Shown: piece by piece, positions 24,301-36,511 of the stretch
Layout of the letters: each line of letters begins with the position of its first letter
Numbering within the stretch: position 1 is the first letter of the stretch
DNA from: Phanerodontia chrysosporium
Taxonomy: Eukaryota > Basidiomycota > Agaricomycetes > Polyporales > Phanerochaetaceae
Reading direction: 5' to 3'
Assembly (NCBI GenBank): GCA_001910725.1
Contig: MJGA01000006.1
Span: 1,054,001-1,118,000, forward strand
DNA length: 64,000 bases
Translations under genes and position numbers: made by a program
Notes under the pieces: model-generated
What the model was told of the DNA's origin: nothing
The model's database searches: none
What the model saw: only the letters and a program-made list of their open reading frames with translations

Positions 24301-25734
24301 CTGGCGGGTCTCCGAACGCAACATCGTGCCACCGTTCCCCTTAAGGGCCTGGCCGCATCGGAACGCCACTACCCCACTCACTCATGTGGATCTCATCGGC
24401 CGGCAATGCTCGGAGGACTTTGACTCGCTCAACCCGGAGTGTCGGCCGGGCGATCGCCTTCTCGACGTGTACGGTGACCGTATCCATTTCTATCTCGACG
24501 CCCCCGCGAAGCGTTCCACTGACTTTGCCACATGGCAACGGGAAGTTTTCTTACCTCGCCTAAGTGCTGTCTGCGACAATCCACGGGCTCGCGCGGTCTT
24601 CACTGACGGTGCGCAGCGACGCGGAACCACCCCCCTGCGCTCCGGCGCGGCGTGGGTAGTCTCGGATCGGGGCTCCGTCGTAGCTTCTGGGAAGCTTGGC
24701 TGCGGGGCGGTCTCCCCTTCGATGCTGAGATGGTTGCTCTCACCATGGGCCTCCGTACGGCCCTGCGCGAGCTTCCGTCCTCTATTGACGAGCTCCACAT
24801 ATTCGTTGACAACCGTGCCGCGGCAGAGCGGATCCTTTCCGCGTCCATGGGCCCCTCTCAAATGGTCTCCATCTTGGCGTGCCGCGACGTACGCCGTTTC
24901 CTTGCACAGGACGGCGCGCACAGTGTGTTCGTGCATTGGTGCCCGGGACACCGGGGCGTCGCCCTCAATGAGGTTGTCGACCGTCTGGCCAAGGAAGCAG
25001 TAGCTCTTCCCCAACCGAGCTTCGTCTCGTTCTCGGTGGCTCGGCAGCGCATTGTTGCACGGGCGTATCGAGCGTGGCGACGGCAAATGGAGATCCCGGG
25101 CTACCGGGGTCGACAAAATCTTGTGCGTGCGGTGGATTTCCCTATGTGTGCCCACACCGCCAAACGTAACTACTTCTTACGCTCCTACGGAACGTCTAAC
25201 ACCCTCTTCGCACGCGTGGCTCGTTTTATCTCTGGCCACTTCCCCCATGGTGCCTTCCGAGCGCGGTTCAATCTCCCCGGCCCGCGAGCGTGCCACTGTG
25301 GGCACCCTCTCGAAACCCGCGACCACATCCTCTTCGACTGCCCGTTGTGGTTGCGCCCTCACACTCTGCGCCGACCACGGCAGCGCCACCCGTCGGATGC
25401 ATTGCGACTCGGGGACGAAGACCCCCTCGAGCTGGACGTTGGCTTACCCCTGGTCTGCCTCTTCCTGGAGCAGAACCCAATGGTCGGCACGTTCGAATGG
25501 GCCGACCTCCTGGAACGCGCTGCGGAGTTGCGGGCGAACGGGCAACATCTATCGTTCCCCTGCTTCCTCGTGGACGCCCACACTTCCCTGCGTAGGCTGG
25601 CCTACGAGAAGTTCCGTCTGCGGCCCGGCTCCCGCCCCAACCGCTTTTTCACTTGGTACAATGCCAACGAAGTTGCCCGCCGCCTGGTAGAGCGGACGGA
25701 AGCGCTACGCCTCGGCAACCCCTTGTCCCCGTAG
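21306..25734 (+). pseudogene. LINE ORF2: endonuclease, reverse transcriptase, RNase H (two frame breaks)
   Basis: Starts at ATG 21306. The APE-like endonuclease has I-S-C-N-V-Q-K-S near its start, I-C-V-Q-E-I-P (catalytic Glu), M-A-G-D-F-N-L-R and H-R-G-D-H. The frame shifts by -1 at a CCCC run (22794-22797). The second frame carries reverse transcriptase: Y-R-P-I-V-L-L-N, L-M-D-V-S-Q-F-Y-P-S-I, G-V-G-Q-G-S-S-L-S-P and the catalytic F-V-D-D (about 23600). A second -1 shift at about 24703-24711 lies in the RNase H domain (V-F-T-D-G-A before it; F-V-D-N-R-A-A-A and W-C-P-G-H after it). A C-x-C...H-x4-C motif follows at 25290-25345. Adding one base at each of two points would restore a single frame of about 1,475 codons; whether the losses are mutations or sequencing errors cannot be decided here. 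Confidence 0.82.
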
Positions 25735-25887
25735 GTGCCTGTGCCCTTCTGAGGCCGTGTTGCGGCCCGCGTTCACCCTCGAGGCTCCCTTCTCAGAGCC
25801 AGTGGCCCCGGGTGGGGCGTCCGTATTTTGCTTTGCCACTCCAACAACTGCCCATGTACCACCGTGTACGCAGTATAATCAATAGAA

Positions 25888-25890
<3 letters not shown>

Positions 25891-25923
<33 letters not shown>
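25891..25923 (+). repeat. LINE poly(A) tail
   Basis: A run of 33 A after AATAGAAAT, directly followed by the right copy of the target duplication. The uninterrupted A run suggests a young insertion. Confidence 0.9.
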
Positions 25924-25926
<3 letters not shown>

Positions 25927-26127
25927 GGTCTTGAGACGAGCAGTAGCGGTTGAACCTAACCCTAGGCGAAAGTTCAGGAAATTTCTTGCACGTGCCATAC
26001 GCGTCATTACACAGGCGCTTGCTTGCAGCCGTCGCGTCTGCCGATCGAAAGCGTCCCTACACATCTTGACCGCAGACCACCATCTCGAGCTCTAGCCACT
26101 CTACACACCTCGGACGTCCTAATAACC

Positions 26128-28582
26128 ATGGCGACTAAAGTGCAACTCTACGTTTACGACCTTAGCAATGGCCTTGCGAGACAACTCTCCCTGCCGCTGA
26201 CCGGGAAGCAGATAGATGGGATTTGGTGAGTTAGTATTCCCCACAACGTGACTCTCTCTGAGTATTCATTGAAGTGCAGGCACACCTCTGTCGTTGTATT
26301 TGGCAAGGAGATTTTCTATGGGCAAGGAATCTCAATCACTGCACCAGGGCAATCACATGTACGTCATCACTGCAGCTGCGGCGTCCAATATACTGACTGT
26401 AGGCGTTGTAGCACGGCAAGCCCCTGCATGTGATAGACATGGGCGAGACAGCCATAGATGAAGAGACGTTTGAAGAGTATCTAAATGAAATGAGAGATCA
26501 CTACACAGCCGATAAGGTGCGAATTATACTTCCACCTATCTGGCCGACTAGTAGTACTGACGTTGAGAACTTTCAACCGCAGTATCATCTACTAGGTATG
26601 CACTAGTACCCGGAAGCATGAATGGACGACTGATAAGTTTGAAGACTTCAATTGCAACTCGTTCACCAACGATTGTATTGGGTTCTTGACTGGGCAGTCG
26701 ATACCAGCATGGATCAAAGGTACGATATTAAACCGTGTCTTGTGCCCCGAGCTTTTGATACTGAGATAACATCGAACAAGATCTCCCGTCTGACTTTTTG
26801 TCAACGCCGTTCGGAGCAGCTCTGCGGCCGACCATCGATGCCATGTTTCGTCGCCCCGCACCGGGTACTCCCAACCCACCCATTCAGCCCACACCTCAGG
26901 CCGCCGCGGCCGCCGCGGCTGCATCGCCAAATCCCGCCCTCGCATCATCGCTTCTCCAAGCAGTCGCTGCTCAGGCACTGGCAGCCAATGGCGCTCCTTC
27001 AGCATCGTCCCTCGCTCAGTCAGTCCAGCGTGAGGTGGCATCGAGCTCGACCGCTACAGCTCCCGTGCATATATGCACAAATCCTGCCTCCTTCCACAAT
27101 ACGTTGAAGACACATAGGGCAGTGGTTGCGTTCTTCACATCTCAGACATGCCCGCCCTGCCGGATGATCGAACCTACGTTCGAGAGCCTAGCTCACGAGA
27201 AAACTCAAGCTGCTGGCGTGGGTGGCGGAGGCGGCGTGGCCTTCGTCAAGGTTGATATGGGCGCTGGTATGGGTCACGCTGTAGGCGCGGAGTACAGGGT
27301 CCGGGCTACCCCAACCTTCATCTTCTTCAAGGACGGTACTAAGGTAAGCTCTGCACTATATCCCGAGAACGAATTTCCATTCTGATGCTCCCCAATCTTG
27401 TAGACTCATCAGATGAGCGGAGCAGACGCTGCGGAACTGAAGACGCAGGTGGACCTCCTCCTCTGGGAGACCTATCCTCGTCAGTCGCAGTTGAAACAGC
27501 CTACTGCCATAATGTCCAACTGAGATACCCTTTGATGTAGCACACCCGCATACTCAGAAATCTATACCAACTTTAGATTCAATTTCGACGGACCCTATCC
27601 TATTCAAACAGGTTCCGGATCTAGACGTCGTTCTCAACAAATTGACTTCGTTCATAGACAACGCCGAACCACCCATACCCTCATCAGCGACCGTGAAAGC
27701 GACGCTTTCCGTGGGAGTTATACCCGCTCTGAAGGCGCGCTTTGCATCCAACGTCACTTCCAAGACCGTGCCGTCACCTGTCTTGGACAAATGGACAGAA
27801 GCGACGCGTTCGCTCGCCCTATCTATGCAGCCCTCCCAGCTCTTCCCCCTCGTTGACCTTTGGCGGCTTGCACTTCTCGATAGTGCAGTCGGCACATTCT
27901 GCGCTTCAGCCAGTGGCGGACCCGCCGACACTATCCAGATTCTACTCGTCAAGGCTCTTGCGATTCTTGGCGAAGCTCCTACCGGCGCCGCGCGGAACTA
28001 CTTCCTGACGCTCCTGCGTCTGCTGTCAAACGCGTTCTCGACACCGGCCTTGGCGCGGACTCTCTTGAGCGCCGCGGGCAAGCGCAAAGGCGTGACGGCC
28101 CTGCTCGTACACAGCCTACTGCACCCGGACGCGCCTGTGCGTACTGCCGCGGCAAGCCTCGCGTTCAACATCAGCGCGTACATCCAGAAGGAACGACTCG
28201 AACATGTGCGTATGCGTTACGGGCCGTTTGCCGCCTCCGAAGAGGACGGTGACTGGGAAGTGGAGGTGATCAGCGCTGTTCTTGAGGCTCTGCGGAACGA
28301 GACGCAGAATGAGGACATCGGTTCGTCGTTTCCAGACCTCATCAACCCGCGGGCTGCGCGACTGACGGTCGGTCCGATGCAGTGCACCGACTGACAGCGT
28401 GTCTCGCCTTCCTGGTGAGATTCTCGCCTGTATATGACACTCAGGTCGGCCCTCTGCTCGACGTGCTGCAGGCCAAGGACACGTTGAAAGCAAAGTTGGC
28501 GCCAGGTGGATGTGGCGCGGAGGGGGTCAAGTCTCCTAGTCTCAGCAAATTGATTACACAGGTCGCAGAGAACCTATGTTAG
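26128..28582 (+). CDS. PPPDE (DeSI-type) peptidase - thioredoxin - PUL fusion protein
   Basis: Nine exons: 26128-26225, 26280-26358, 26412-26517, 26583-26595, 26645-26719, 26781-27343, 27404-27479, 27541-28320, 28383-28582 (exon 3 end approximate). The 13-nt fourth exon is a microexon. The N-terminal PPPDE domain shows the catalytic His (G-I-W-H-T-S-V-V-V-F-G) and the catalytic Cys (D-F-N-C-N-S-F-T-N-D) of the deSUMOylating isopeptidase/DeSI family. After an Ala/Pro-rich linker comes a thioredoxin domain with active site C-P-P-C. The C-terminal third is a PUL domain (armadillo-like, as in Lub1/Ufd3, which binds Cdc48). The arrangement suggests ubiquitin- or SUMO-chain handling coupled to Cdc48 in the cytosol or nucleus; this is inferred from domains. 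The LINE tail ends about 200 bp upstream. Confidence 0.87.
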
Positions 28583-29125
28583 AGGTATTCATCTTGTATG
28601 CCGCACACTATAAGAGTGACATGAGACCAGTGACGCTTAGAAGGTTGACAATCGGTGCTAGGACTACGTATTAGGATGGCTATATGTACACTAGGACTGA
28701 CGGAATGATAGCGTTTAAGTAATACGATGAATATGTACCGCATATACCAAGATTCTGTCTGCCGCGAGGATAATTGGAGTGAAATAAAGGCACGGCAGAG
28801 CGGGTGCAATCACGTTTCCAGAGCTTGCACTCGAAGGTAGATGCGTAGGGTATTCACAGATCGTCGGGCGGGATGCTGTGACACACGCTACTCGGACGGA
28901 GATGGACGTGTCTTGAGACGCAGCCAGCCACGCTGAATCGTGGCATGTCAACCACGAAGTGTCGCTGCGGAGAAGAGACGGCGACGCGAGTGCGATGTCG
29001 ACGTTCGGGAAGAGGATACGTCGAGGCACGTGACTGACAACTTTGTGGGAAGCGCCGGCGGGGTGGGTTGGGTGGCTGAAAATCTTGAGGAGAAAACTGT
29101 AAAGCGACTGTACAGCTGCTCGACG
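28583..29125. other. Intergenic region
   Basis: No gene recognised. It should contain the 3' UTR of the fusion gene and the promoter of the H15-like gene. Confidence 0.4.
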
Positions 29126-31806
29126 ATGCTCGCAGCGAGCTCATACCCGTACCCTTTTCCGCCTCCACATCCACAGGCAGGATACCAGCCCAGTTCTAAT
29201 GCTATACCAATATCAGGTTGGCTTGCATACGTCCCGAATGCTACCCACACCATGTGCTCATCCACCTCAACCACATAGATGTCGACCGACAGCGTGACTT
29301 GCAGAGGAAGCGCACCTACTTGAGCCTCTTGCCACCGGCGCAGATCATAGAGATATGTCTCAACTTTGAGCAGTATGTACCACTGCATATCCGGCCCTCG
29401 GTCTGGCCAGCCGACCTCGACGCCGCCATCCAGGCATTGCAGAAAACTTCGCGACAGGCTGATCATGTGAAAGCCGATGATGCGTCCCTCCAACAGCAGC
29501 AGCAAGCTTTGTCGCGTCCAGCGGACACCTCTTCTGCAACGGTGTCTAGTGCTAATGTAGCGTCGCACCAAGTACACCCGCCAGGAGTCGTACCGCCTGT
29601 GCAGGCTGTCGAAGCTTCGTTTCCGACGCCCGTATCCTCTCCGGAGAAGCCTTCCACACCCCATCCTGTACCTCCTCCTGTCATCGCCCACGACCCCGAC
29701 CAACCTCAATCACCTGGTCTCAGCCTGCCGACGCCCAGTCAACCTCAGACTGAGCCTAGTGAGACGTCACCACAACCGGCGAATGCTGTGGAAACGTCGG
29801 CCATTGCGCCGACTACGGAAGGCACAACGACTGCTCCTGTGGCGAACGCGCACGCATCCCCTGCACCTCAGTCTCCAATAGCTGTACCGCAGGCAGATGC
29901 AGCAGCTGACGCGACGTCCTCTACTCAGGCGCATACACCCACCGCACAACCCTCGGCACAGGTCACAGCGCAAACACCCTCTGCTCCGGCTCGTAACCAG
30001 GTACCTGCGCCAGCTCCTCATGCGCCGTACCCGTATGCACCGTACGGATATCAACAGCCATATGCGCCACCACCCGGGACAGCGCCGCAATCTGCGTATC
30101 CGCATGCCCCATATTATCCTCCGCCAGGTGCACCATCAACAGGATACGCATCGCACTACCCAGGATATCCTCCTTATCCGCCGCCTGCGCCTTCGTACAC
30201 GCCGAATACGCACCAGCATCCACCACCGCCGCCACCTCCGCCACCTCAATCCCAGGGTGAAGATCTACCTAGCTACGAAGATATGATCGTAGAAGCCCTC
30301 TCGGAAATTGGCGATCCAGATGGCGCAGCGCCGAAAGACATCTTCACTTGGATAGGTGCACGATGGCCCCTGCAGATGAACTTCCGGCCAAGCGCTAGCC
30401 AAGCTCTACAGAAGGCATTCAAGAGGGGTAGACTCGAAAAACGTTCGGGTGGGCGATATAGATTGAATCCTGCGTGGGAAGGTGGTGCAGTGAGTACTAT
30501 GCCCTTCTTTAGTAGTGTGATATTCCTGATGTCCGCCTAGACTTCGAAGAGGACTACTCGCCGTCCGCAGACGCTTGCACAGACAACCTATGCTCTTCAC
30601 CATCCACCCGCGCAACAGAACGCTTCCCCATTCACACACGCACCCCTTCCTCACCGTGCTCACACCTCGCCACCTCCGCCGCCTCCTCCACAGCACCAGC
30701 CGTACCCAGGGTATGCCTACCCTTATGGCGGTTACGGTGGTTATACCGGGTACCCGCCATATCCTACCCATTCAGCAGCGAAGACCACGGCGTTCAAAAC
30801 AACCTTCCAGGCGAAGACCGCCAGCAAGACCGTGCCTTCCGAGAAGGAAAAGGACACCACATCGGACGAGGCGGGCGACGCCTGGGAGGCGGCGCAGCAT
30901 ATCCTGCAAGCCATCAACTTCGGGTCGCTGCAGAGCAATACTTCGCAGTCTACATCATCATCGAGTGGGACCCCGGGTAGCGCACCTCCGCCACCCCCTG
31001 TGATGGCGAGCCTGGAATTCACTATGGACTTGGGCGCGTCGACGACGACGACGACCGCCGCCTCGCAGCCTCTCGCACTAGGCGAAGATGGGCTTGGACG
31101 CGCGACACTTACTGACGAGGAGCGTGCTTCGTTGCAGGCTCAGCTGGCATTACTTGCGGCTCAGTTGAGCGAGCTCGCGCATGAAGATGAGTTTGCTCCC
31201 GCTCAATCAACCGCGACGCCAACACCCGTTCCGGTGGAGCACGCCAACGTCCAGCCTCAGTTGCAACGACAAGATCACCAACAGCCGCAACAGCAGCAGC
31301 AGATGCCGCAGTCTCACCCTCAACCGAACCTAGCGCAGGCGCCACAATCCCAGCCACCACCACCACCACCTCCCCCTCCTCAGCCTGCGCCCACACACCA
31401 AGCGCAGCAACCGCCACATCCGCCACCCATCATCGCCCAATCGTCATCAATGCACGCCGTTCTCATGGACGTCAATCAGTTCCCGGACAGTTCGCCCACG
31501 TTCGCCAGCATCCTCCAGGCACACGCATCGTCACAACCAACGACACCCAAGCCACACACGCCCGCGCATCAGCCCAGTACACCGGCTCCGCCGCCATCGC
31601 CGCCGCCGCCGCCTGCTTCCGACCCAGTGTCCACACCGTCTGCCCAAGCATCGCAGCCTCCGCCTGAAGGGCCTGCGCCACAGTCGTCGGAAGACACAGA
31701 GGCTCACGAAGGCCCGTCCACACTCCCCGACGACGAGTCGGATGAGGACGACGACATGGAGATGGTCGACGTCGATAGCTACATGCAGAGCCATTTGCAG
31801 GCATGA
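29126..31806 (+). CDS. Proline/glutamine-rich protein with H15-like winged helix
   Basis: Three exons: 29126-29216, 29279-30489, 30541-31806, with introns of 62 and 51 nt; about 855 aa. After a short N-terminal helical region (L-P-P-A-Q-I-I-E-I-C-L-N-F-E) come some 250 residues of Pro, Ala, Ser and Tyr with Y-P-Y-A-P-Y-G-Y type runs. Residues about 375-435 read as a linker-histone H1/H5-like (H15) winged helix: S-Y-E-D-M-I-V-E-A-L, then F-T-W-I-G-A-R-W-P-L and L-E-K-R-S-G-G-R-Y-R-L. The C-terminal half is Gln/Pro-rich with an acidic tail. The expected role is nuclear chromatin or DNA binding; partners are unknown. Poly-Pro and poly-Gln runs make its length unstable between strains. Confidence 0.7.
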
Positions 31807-32815
31807 GCTCGCTGGATTTTGTCGCTGTTATAAGTGCGCTGTGTAACTTATCGTTTATTGTGATCTATGCCTGGACTATGTCACCTGTTATTTCCACTCC
31901 TTTTGCCCCGACACAGCGTGCATCGTGGTGCATGAACGTGAATACCCGAGGCGCTGTCCTCCTCGAATAGTGGGGCAAGAATATGTATCCGCAGCGTTGC
32001 AGATCTTTTGTTTGAGGCAGCAACACAGCATGTATCTGGTCAATTCTGTGTGTAATGCAGTGTCCGAGCTTGCGGGAAAGAGACGTAAGCAGAATCGTCA
32101 TGCAAGCAGATTAGCATCTCTCTCCATCGCGTAGCACAGTGAATGGAGCGCAGCTCCTCCAAAACCTCCACGTTCTAGGATAGGATACAGTGTCGCTATT
32201 TCCAGGGATAGAGCACATGCGAGGGGAAGAAAATCAAAGTTTGAGAGACGTCTAAAGCACGGAACAAGCGAGCACCGAGTGTCCCTGGACCTGCGCACGC
32301 TGTAGCGAAACACCCAACCCAGAGGGGGGAAAACAGGCCCACGGACCGAGCAGACCCCAGTGGAAACAACTCTAAGCGGAACGGACACGAGCGCGAATAC
32401 AAGAACGGCGACGACATGGTACATACGAGGCCAGTCCGGGGAGGGCGCGTGCAGGAAGTGCGGGAGTCGGCATGAAGAAAGAGCCGAACGATGCAGCAAA
32501 AAAGGGGCGAGCTGTGGAAGATCATGGATACATGTGATACATTGCGGAAATGCAAGGCCCTCTCGCCCGCCCCCGCGGACAAAGGCCAGGCGGCGCGAAA
32601 GGTAAATGTGGGCAGGAGCATGGTCAAATACAGTGTTGAGATAGTGTTCCCCAGAAGGTCACTGGGCCAAGTGCGAAGCGTGTGGAGGTCATGCAGTGCG
32701 GAAACAGTTTCGTGCGAGTCGTTGCGGGAGTACGTGCGGAGCGGCGGCGAGGGGCGTCGGGAACAGACAGATAGACCAGACGAAGAGCGATCTGCCGGAA
32801 GGAAGACTATTGTCG
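31807..32815. other. Convergent 3' region without a recognised gene
   Basis: About 1 kb between the stop of the H15-like gene and the stop of the AMPK beta gene, which face each other. Long frames on minus (32196-32861) have no recognisable content and overlap the 3' end of the AMPK beta gene. Confidence 0.4.
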
Positions 32816-35063
32816 TTATGTCGGCTTGTAATAGATCGTCGTGATATACTGGGAAAACCACTAAGTTAGCAAGCGCAGATCATAACACCGAATACCCCGC
32901 GTACCTTCTTCCGGTATCTCGTCGTGTTGGCCACGGCCAGCACGCCGTTCCGGATCGCGCTTGTGCTGAGGTGGTGCAGCACGACGTGGCTGGGCACGGG
33001 CAGGACGCTTGCATCGTCCGCGAGGCCTGGGGTCTCCAGCTTCGCGGTGTTCGCAACCCGCTTCGACGGGGTGTGCCCTTGAAGCTGTGCCCCTCCTTCG
33101 GGGCCGGGCGTCGGCGGCGGACTCGACGGCGCGAGTGCCGAGACGTCGGTGCCGGATGCCGTGACCACTGGCAGCACACCGCTGGGGTCACCGCCGTCCG
33201 CAGTCGTCGACGTCATGCCGAGGCTCGATGGCGCGTGCGCCCGCGCCCGACCCTCGCGCTCCCTCTCGCGCTCTCTTCGCCGCCGCTCCCGCTCCCGCTC
33301 CTTTTCTCTCCGTCGGTCGCGCTCGCTCGGTGATCCGGGGGCGCCAGAGATCTGGGGGCGTGCATTGAGAATGAGTTTGTCGAGGTGTCGTGGGAGCGCA
33401 GGTGCCGGAGGAACATTGGGCGCTGGAACGCTGCTTGACGTCGTCGGCGAGTCCTGCGAAGCAAGGTAATTTTCCTCTTCTGCAGCCGCGTTGATAAGCT
33501 CTTGCGGAATCTCAGTGGTCCAACCTCCGTCTTCCCGATGTGTCCCGTTCTCCCGTGCTGTCGACGAGGCGTCGCTCCAGAAAGAGGCGAACTGTTGTAT
33601 CTGGTTGGGATGAGGTGTAGGTTGGGGTGATGAGGAAGAAGGGGAGACACTAGAAGGTGATGTTGCGTTGACGTAGTTTGCGAGCGAACCGTCAATGTCG
33701 TCGACGGCTGTCGGGTAGTCGTCAGCAATGCGCCATTGGTCATCAACGATGAACTTGAAGTGGTGGGTGCCCGGTAGCACGTGTATTTGCGTGGACCATA
33801 TTTTCGTGTCAGGGCTACAGAGATTGAAACATGTCAGCGAATCCAGACGAAGCAAAGGCGATGTGAAGTGGAGGATACAAATGGAGAAACGAAATCTCCT
33901 AATCAGCTCCAAATCGGAAATCCTCATGAACGTTGCGGAAAGTCAAGCGCATACACCCAACAGTACACACGCTCGCGTGTAGTACTTGATCACATGAACC
34001 CTGCGGGATAGAGTAATCAAGTAGCCGGACAGCTGAGCGACTTGACATACTCGCTGAGTGGAAGATGAGAGGCACGCGTGAGGCCAAGGCCCTACAGCTG
34101 ACAAGACAAAGATGACCCCGCAATGTCGGAAAGGGTGCGTGACCCAAGTTGGGGAACAAGTGAGGACGTATGAGACTCGGTGTACGAGGCGGCAGCCAGG
34201 GTTCAAGATAGAACCCATCATGGGGCACGCGTAGACCACGAGTATCACCAGCCAGTGGCAATGGGCGAACCATGAAATCGTCCAATGGCAGAGGGTCCGA
34301 TTTCACGTCGACCGTAGCTGCTCGGGGTTGCAGGGGTGCATACAGAGCGTAGACCACGACTATGAAAGGCGAGAAAGAACGGATGGACGACTCACTCGTA
34401 TTCCATGGGCTGCCGACCCTTCCAATAGTCGTCCCCTGCGCGCGCAAGCACAACCGATTTGCCTCCGCCTCTCCACTTGATAGTAACGGTGAGATGCTCG
34501 GGCTTCTGCGCGTCGCCCTCGGCCTTGGGCAGCGCGAGCGGGATCGTGCTGTGGACGACCTCAGGGACGAACTCATGCAGGTGCGGCTCCTGGCGGGGCG
34601 GCGAGCCCTGCTCCTGATCGCCCGATGCGAGCGAGTGCGTGGAAGGGTACGCGCTGCTGAGGTAGGACTTGTACCGCGAGCCCCGGCCGTTCTGCTGGAG
34701 AGCTAGCTGCGCGGCGGAGGCGAAGTTGTTCTGCACACGGAACGACCCATTGGTCTGTGCCTTGGGCGAGATCGGTATAGGAATGGGCGACGAGGCCCGC
34801 GGGCGGCGGTAGCCGGCATGAGGAGACACGCCAGGCGAGTTGGAGGCAGGGGTGAGGGCGAGGGACGCCAGGTCGGGCAGCTCGAGGGATTTCTTCTTAT
34901 GTCGGAGAGACTTGTGCACCCGGTTGGACGAGGGCACTGGGCTGCCGCCTCTGCCTGTGGGGGACTGGGTACGCCTGGTGGGGGAGTCGTAGCGGCGGGA
35001 CGAGGGGTGGAGATGGTTGTTGTGGTTGTTTGGGTTAGCAGCGTTAGAGGTGGAGTTGCCCAT
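32816..35063 (-). CDS. SNF1/AMPK beta subunit
   Basis: Exons on minus: 35063-34396, 33814-32905, 32848-32816; spliced length 536 aa. It begins M-G-N-S-T-S, an N-myristoylation signal typical of AMPK beta subunits. Residues about 195-275 form the glycogen-binding CBM48/AMPK1 domain: V-T-I-K-W-R-G-G-G-K-S-V, split by the first intron, then H-H-F-K-F-I-V-D-D-Q-W-R. The C-terminal ASC domain (P-x-L-P-R-H-L-D-K-L, then L-H-H-L-S-T-S-A-I-R-N-G-V-L and Y-I-T-T-I-Y-Y-K-P-T) binds the kinase and gamma subunits. A long disordered Ser/Arg/Glu insert lies between. The subunit scaffolds the glucose-sensing SNF1 kinase in cytosol and nucleus. The first intron (34395-33815, 581 nt) is about ten times the local norm. 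Confidence 0.9.
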
Positions 35064-36506
35064 ACTCTACACAGGTAGGAGAGGACCCGAGGCGCGAATG
35101 ATACGGAGCCGTACGGGCTCTTTGTTCGGAGAAGTGCCGCAGGAGAAACCTCGAGAGAAAGAATGGCTCTGGATGGTGCGAGTGATGTGCCGCGAGCTGC
35201 CCGAGCCAGGGAACGTTTTTTCAGGCGCAACTGAGCCCGACGAGCGTGGGTGAGGCCCGCGTTAGCAGTCGCAGAGGAATCGGACGAGGGCGAGAAGGAG
35301 GATGTTGTGGATCGAGGAGGACTGCGAGCAGCGCAGGTGGCACCGACTCGAGCATTGTTTGGCGTTGTGTGCCCCCATGATCAATCAGAGACCCCTATCC
35401 TCGTTCTACTCCATCCGCTGCGATGCCTCCGACGACCAGAGTCTCCTCGATTGAAAACACACAGAAATATTCTACAGCTTCGTACAATACGGGTTAGGCA
35501 CTGTCGAAAGCCTATCTCGGGGGCAGACATCAGCTCCGTAGATCTGCACATGCCAGATCGCCCCCGTCTCCTACCGCCCACGTACTGCCCTACGTAAGGA
35601 AATCGTCGAGTGCCCCTGCCCGCTCACGAGGGCGTCGCAGCTGGCTCCAGCGGAGGCTCTTACCCCGCAGTGCACATGGGGTCGATCAGAATGACGGCAG
35701 GTCCCAGGTGTCCGCGTCCGTGACAACGCCTTGTCGCGTCCCGCCTGTGAAAAGTTACCGCTGCAGGGGCTCGTGCGCGCTCATTTCTACGCCGCGAAAG
35801 GACAAGTGGACATCGGCACTGATGCTGGGCGTCGTGATAGGAAGGACAAGCGCGCCTTCCAAAAGCTGAGAGCAATGCAGCCCAGCCGGAGTCAATCGTA
35901 TGGTGGATCCCTTGACCAGGTTGACTTTCGGCACGGTGCAGTGCGTGACGGGTGACTGATGGGTGACAGGGCCATCGAGACAGTGACTTTGTAACGTAGA
36001 GCCCCCGTGCACCACTGTGAACTTTGCTTCTGAGTGCACCAATATATACTTCATGAGTGCCTATTGCAGTATACTACCATCATGGCATTGGATAATGTTG
36101 TTGCGCCGATGTGAGGCCGACGCGCAACATGGGTGGGCAGGTGTGTGGGCGCCTATAAGACCCCTGACACCACGGACCCTATGCACCCCTCGCCGTGTAG
36201 CCTGGCTGCCCCGCACCTCCTGCATCGGTGTTCTACTGCCACACTGGTATGCGAGCTGGAAATAACAGTACTTTAGTTTGGCGCACGCTCATGGATATTG
36301 CATGAATTTCACGGTCACGCTGTGACTTATATGTTTCCCCCGAAATCACAGGTATTTCCTTTTTCGGGCAGGCCCCGGAGCGTGCCCTGCATGCTCCCTC
36401 CCAGTGCACATCCATGGCCGTTGTGTACTGCAGCCTCTTGACTATCTGCGTCGTCGTTTGACGGCTTCTCGCCTGCGAATCACGCATGCGGAAGACTTGT
36501 ATGGGA
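35064..36506. other. Region upstream of the AMPK beta gene, no recognised gene
   Basis: About 1.4 kb with the AMPK beta promoter at its left side and the insertion point of element 1 (target duplication GCGGG at 36507-36511) at its right. Short frames only; nothing recognised. Confidence 0.4.
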
Positions 36507-36511
36507 GCGGG

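Larger units (their letters stand above)
21055..25923 (+). mobile_element. Non-LTR retrotransposon (LINE), 5'-truncated
   Basis: A 4.87-kb element ending in a tail of 33 A after an AATAGAAATA end. The sequence AAGCTGGTCT occurs at 21045-21054 and again at 25922-25931 at the end of the tail, a 10-bp target-site duplication (its first A or two may belong to the tail). The element begins inside an in-frame ORF1 remnant, so it is 5'-truncated. ORF2 holds an APE-type endonuclease, reverse transcriptase and RNase H, an order seen in Tad1/I-type fungal LINEs; the clade is tentative. It sits about 200 bp upstream of the start codon of the PPPDE-thioredoxin-PUL gene. Confidence 0.88.

Noticed and set aside
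28948..29709. Long minus-strand frame opposite the H15-like gene
   Set aside because: Shadow of a low-complexity coding exon; no start context, domain or splice support.
32196..32861. 221-codon minus-strand frame
   Set aside because: It overlaps the last exon and 3' region of the AMPK beta gene and has no recognisable content.
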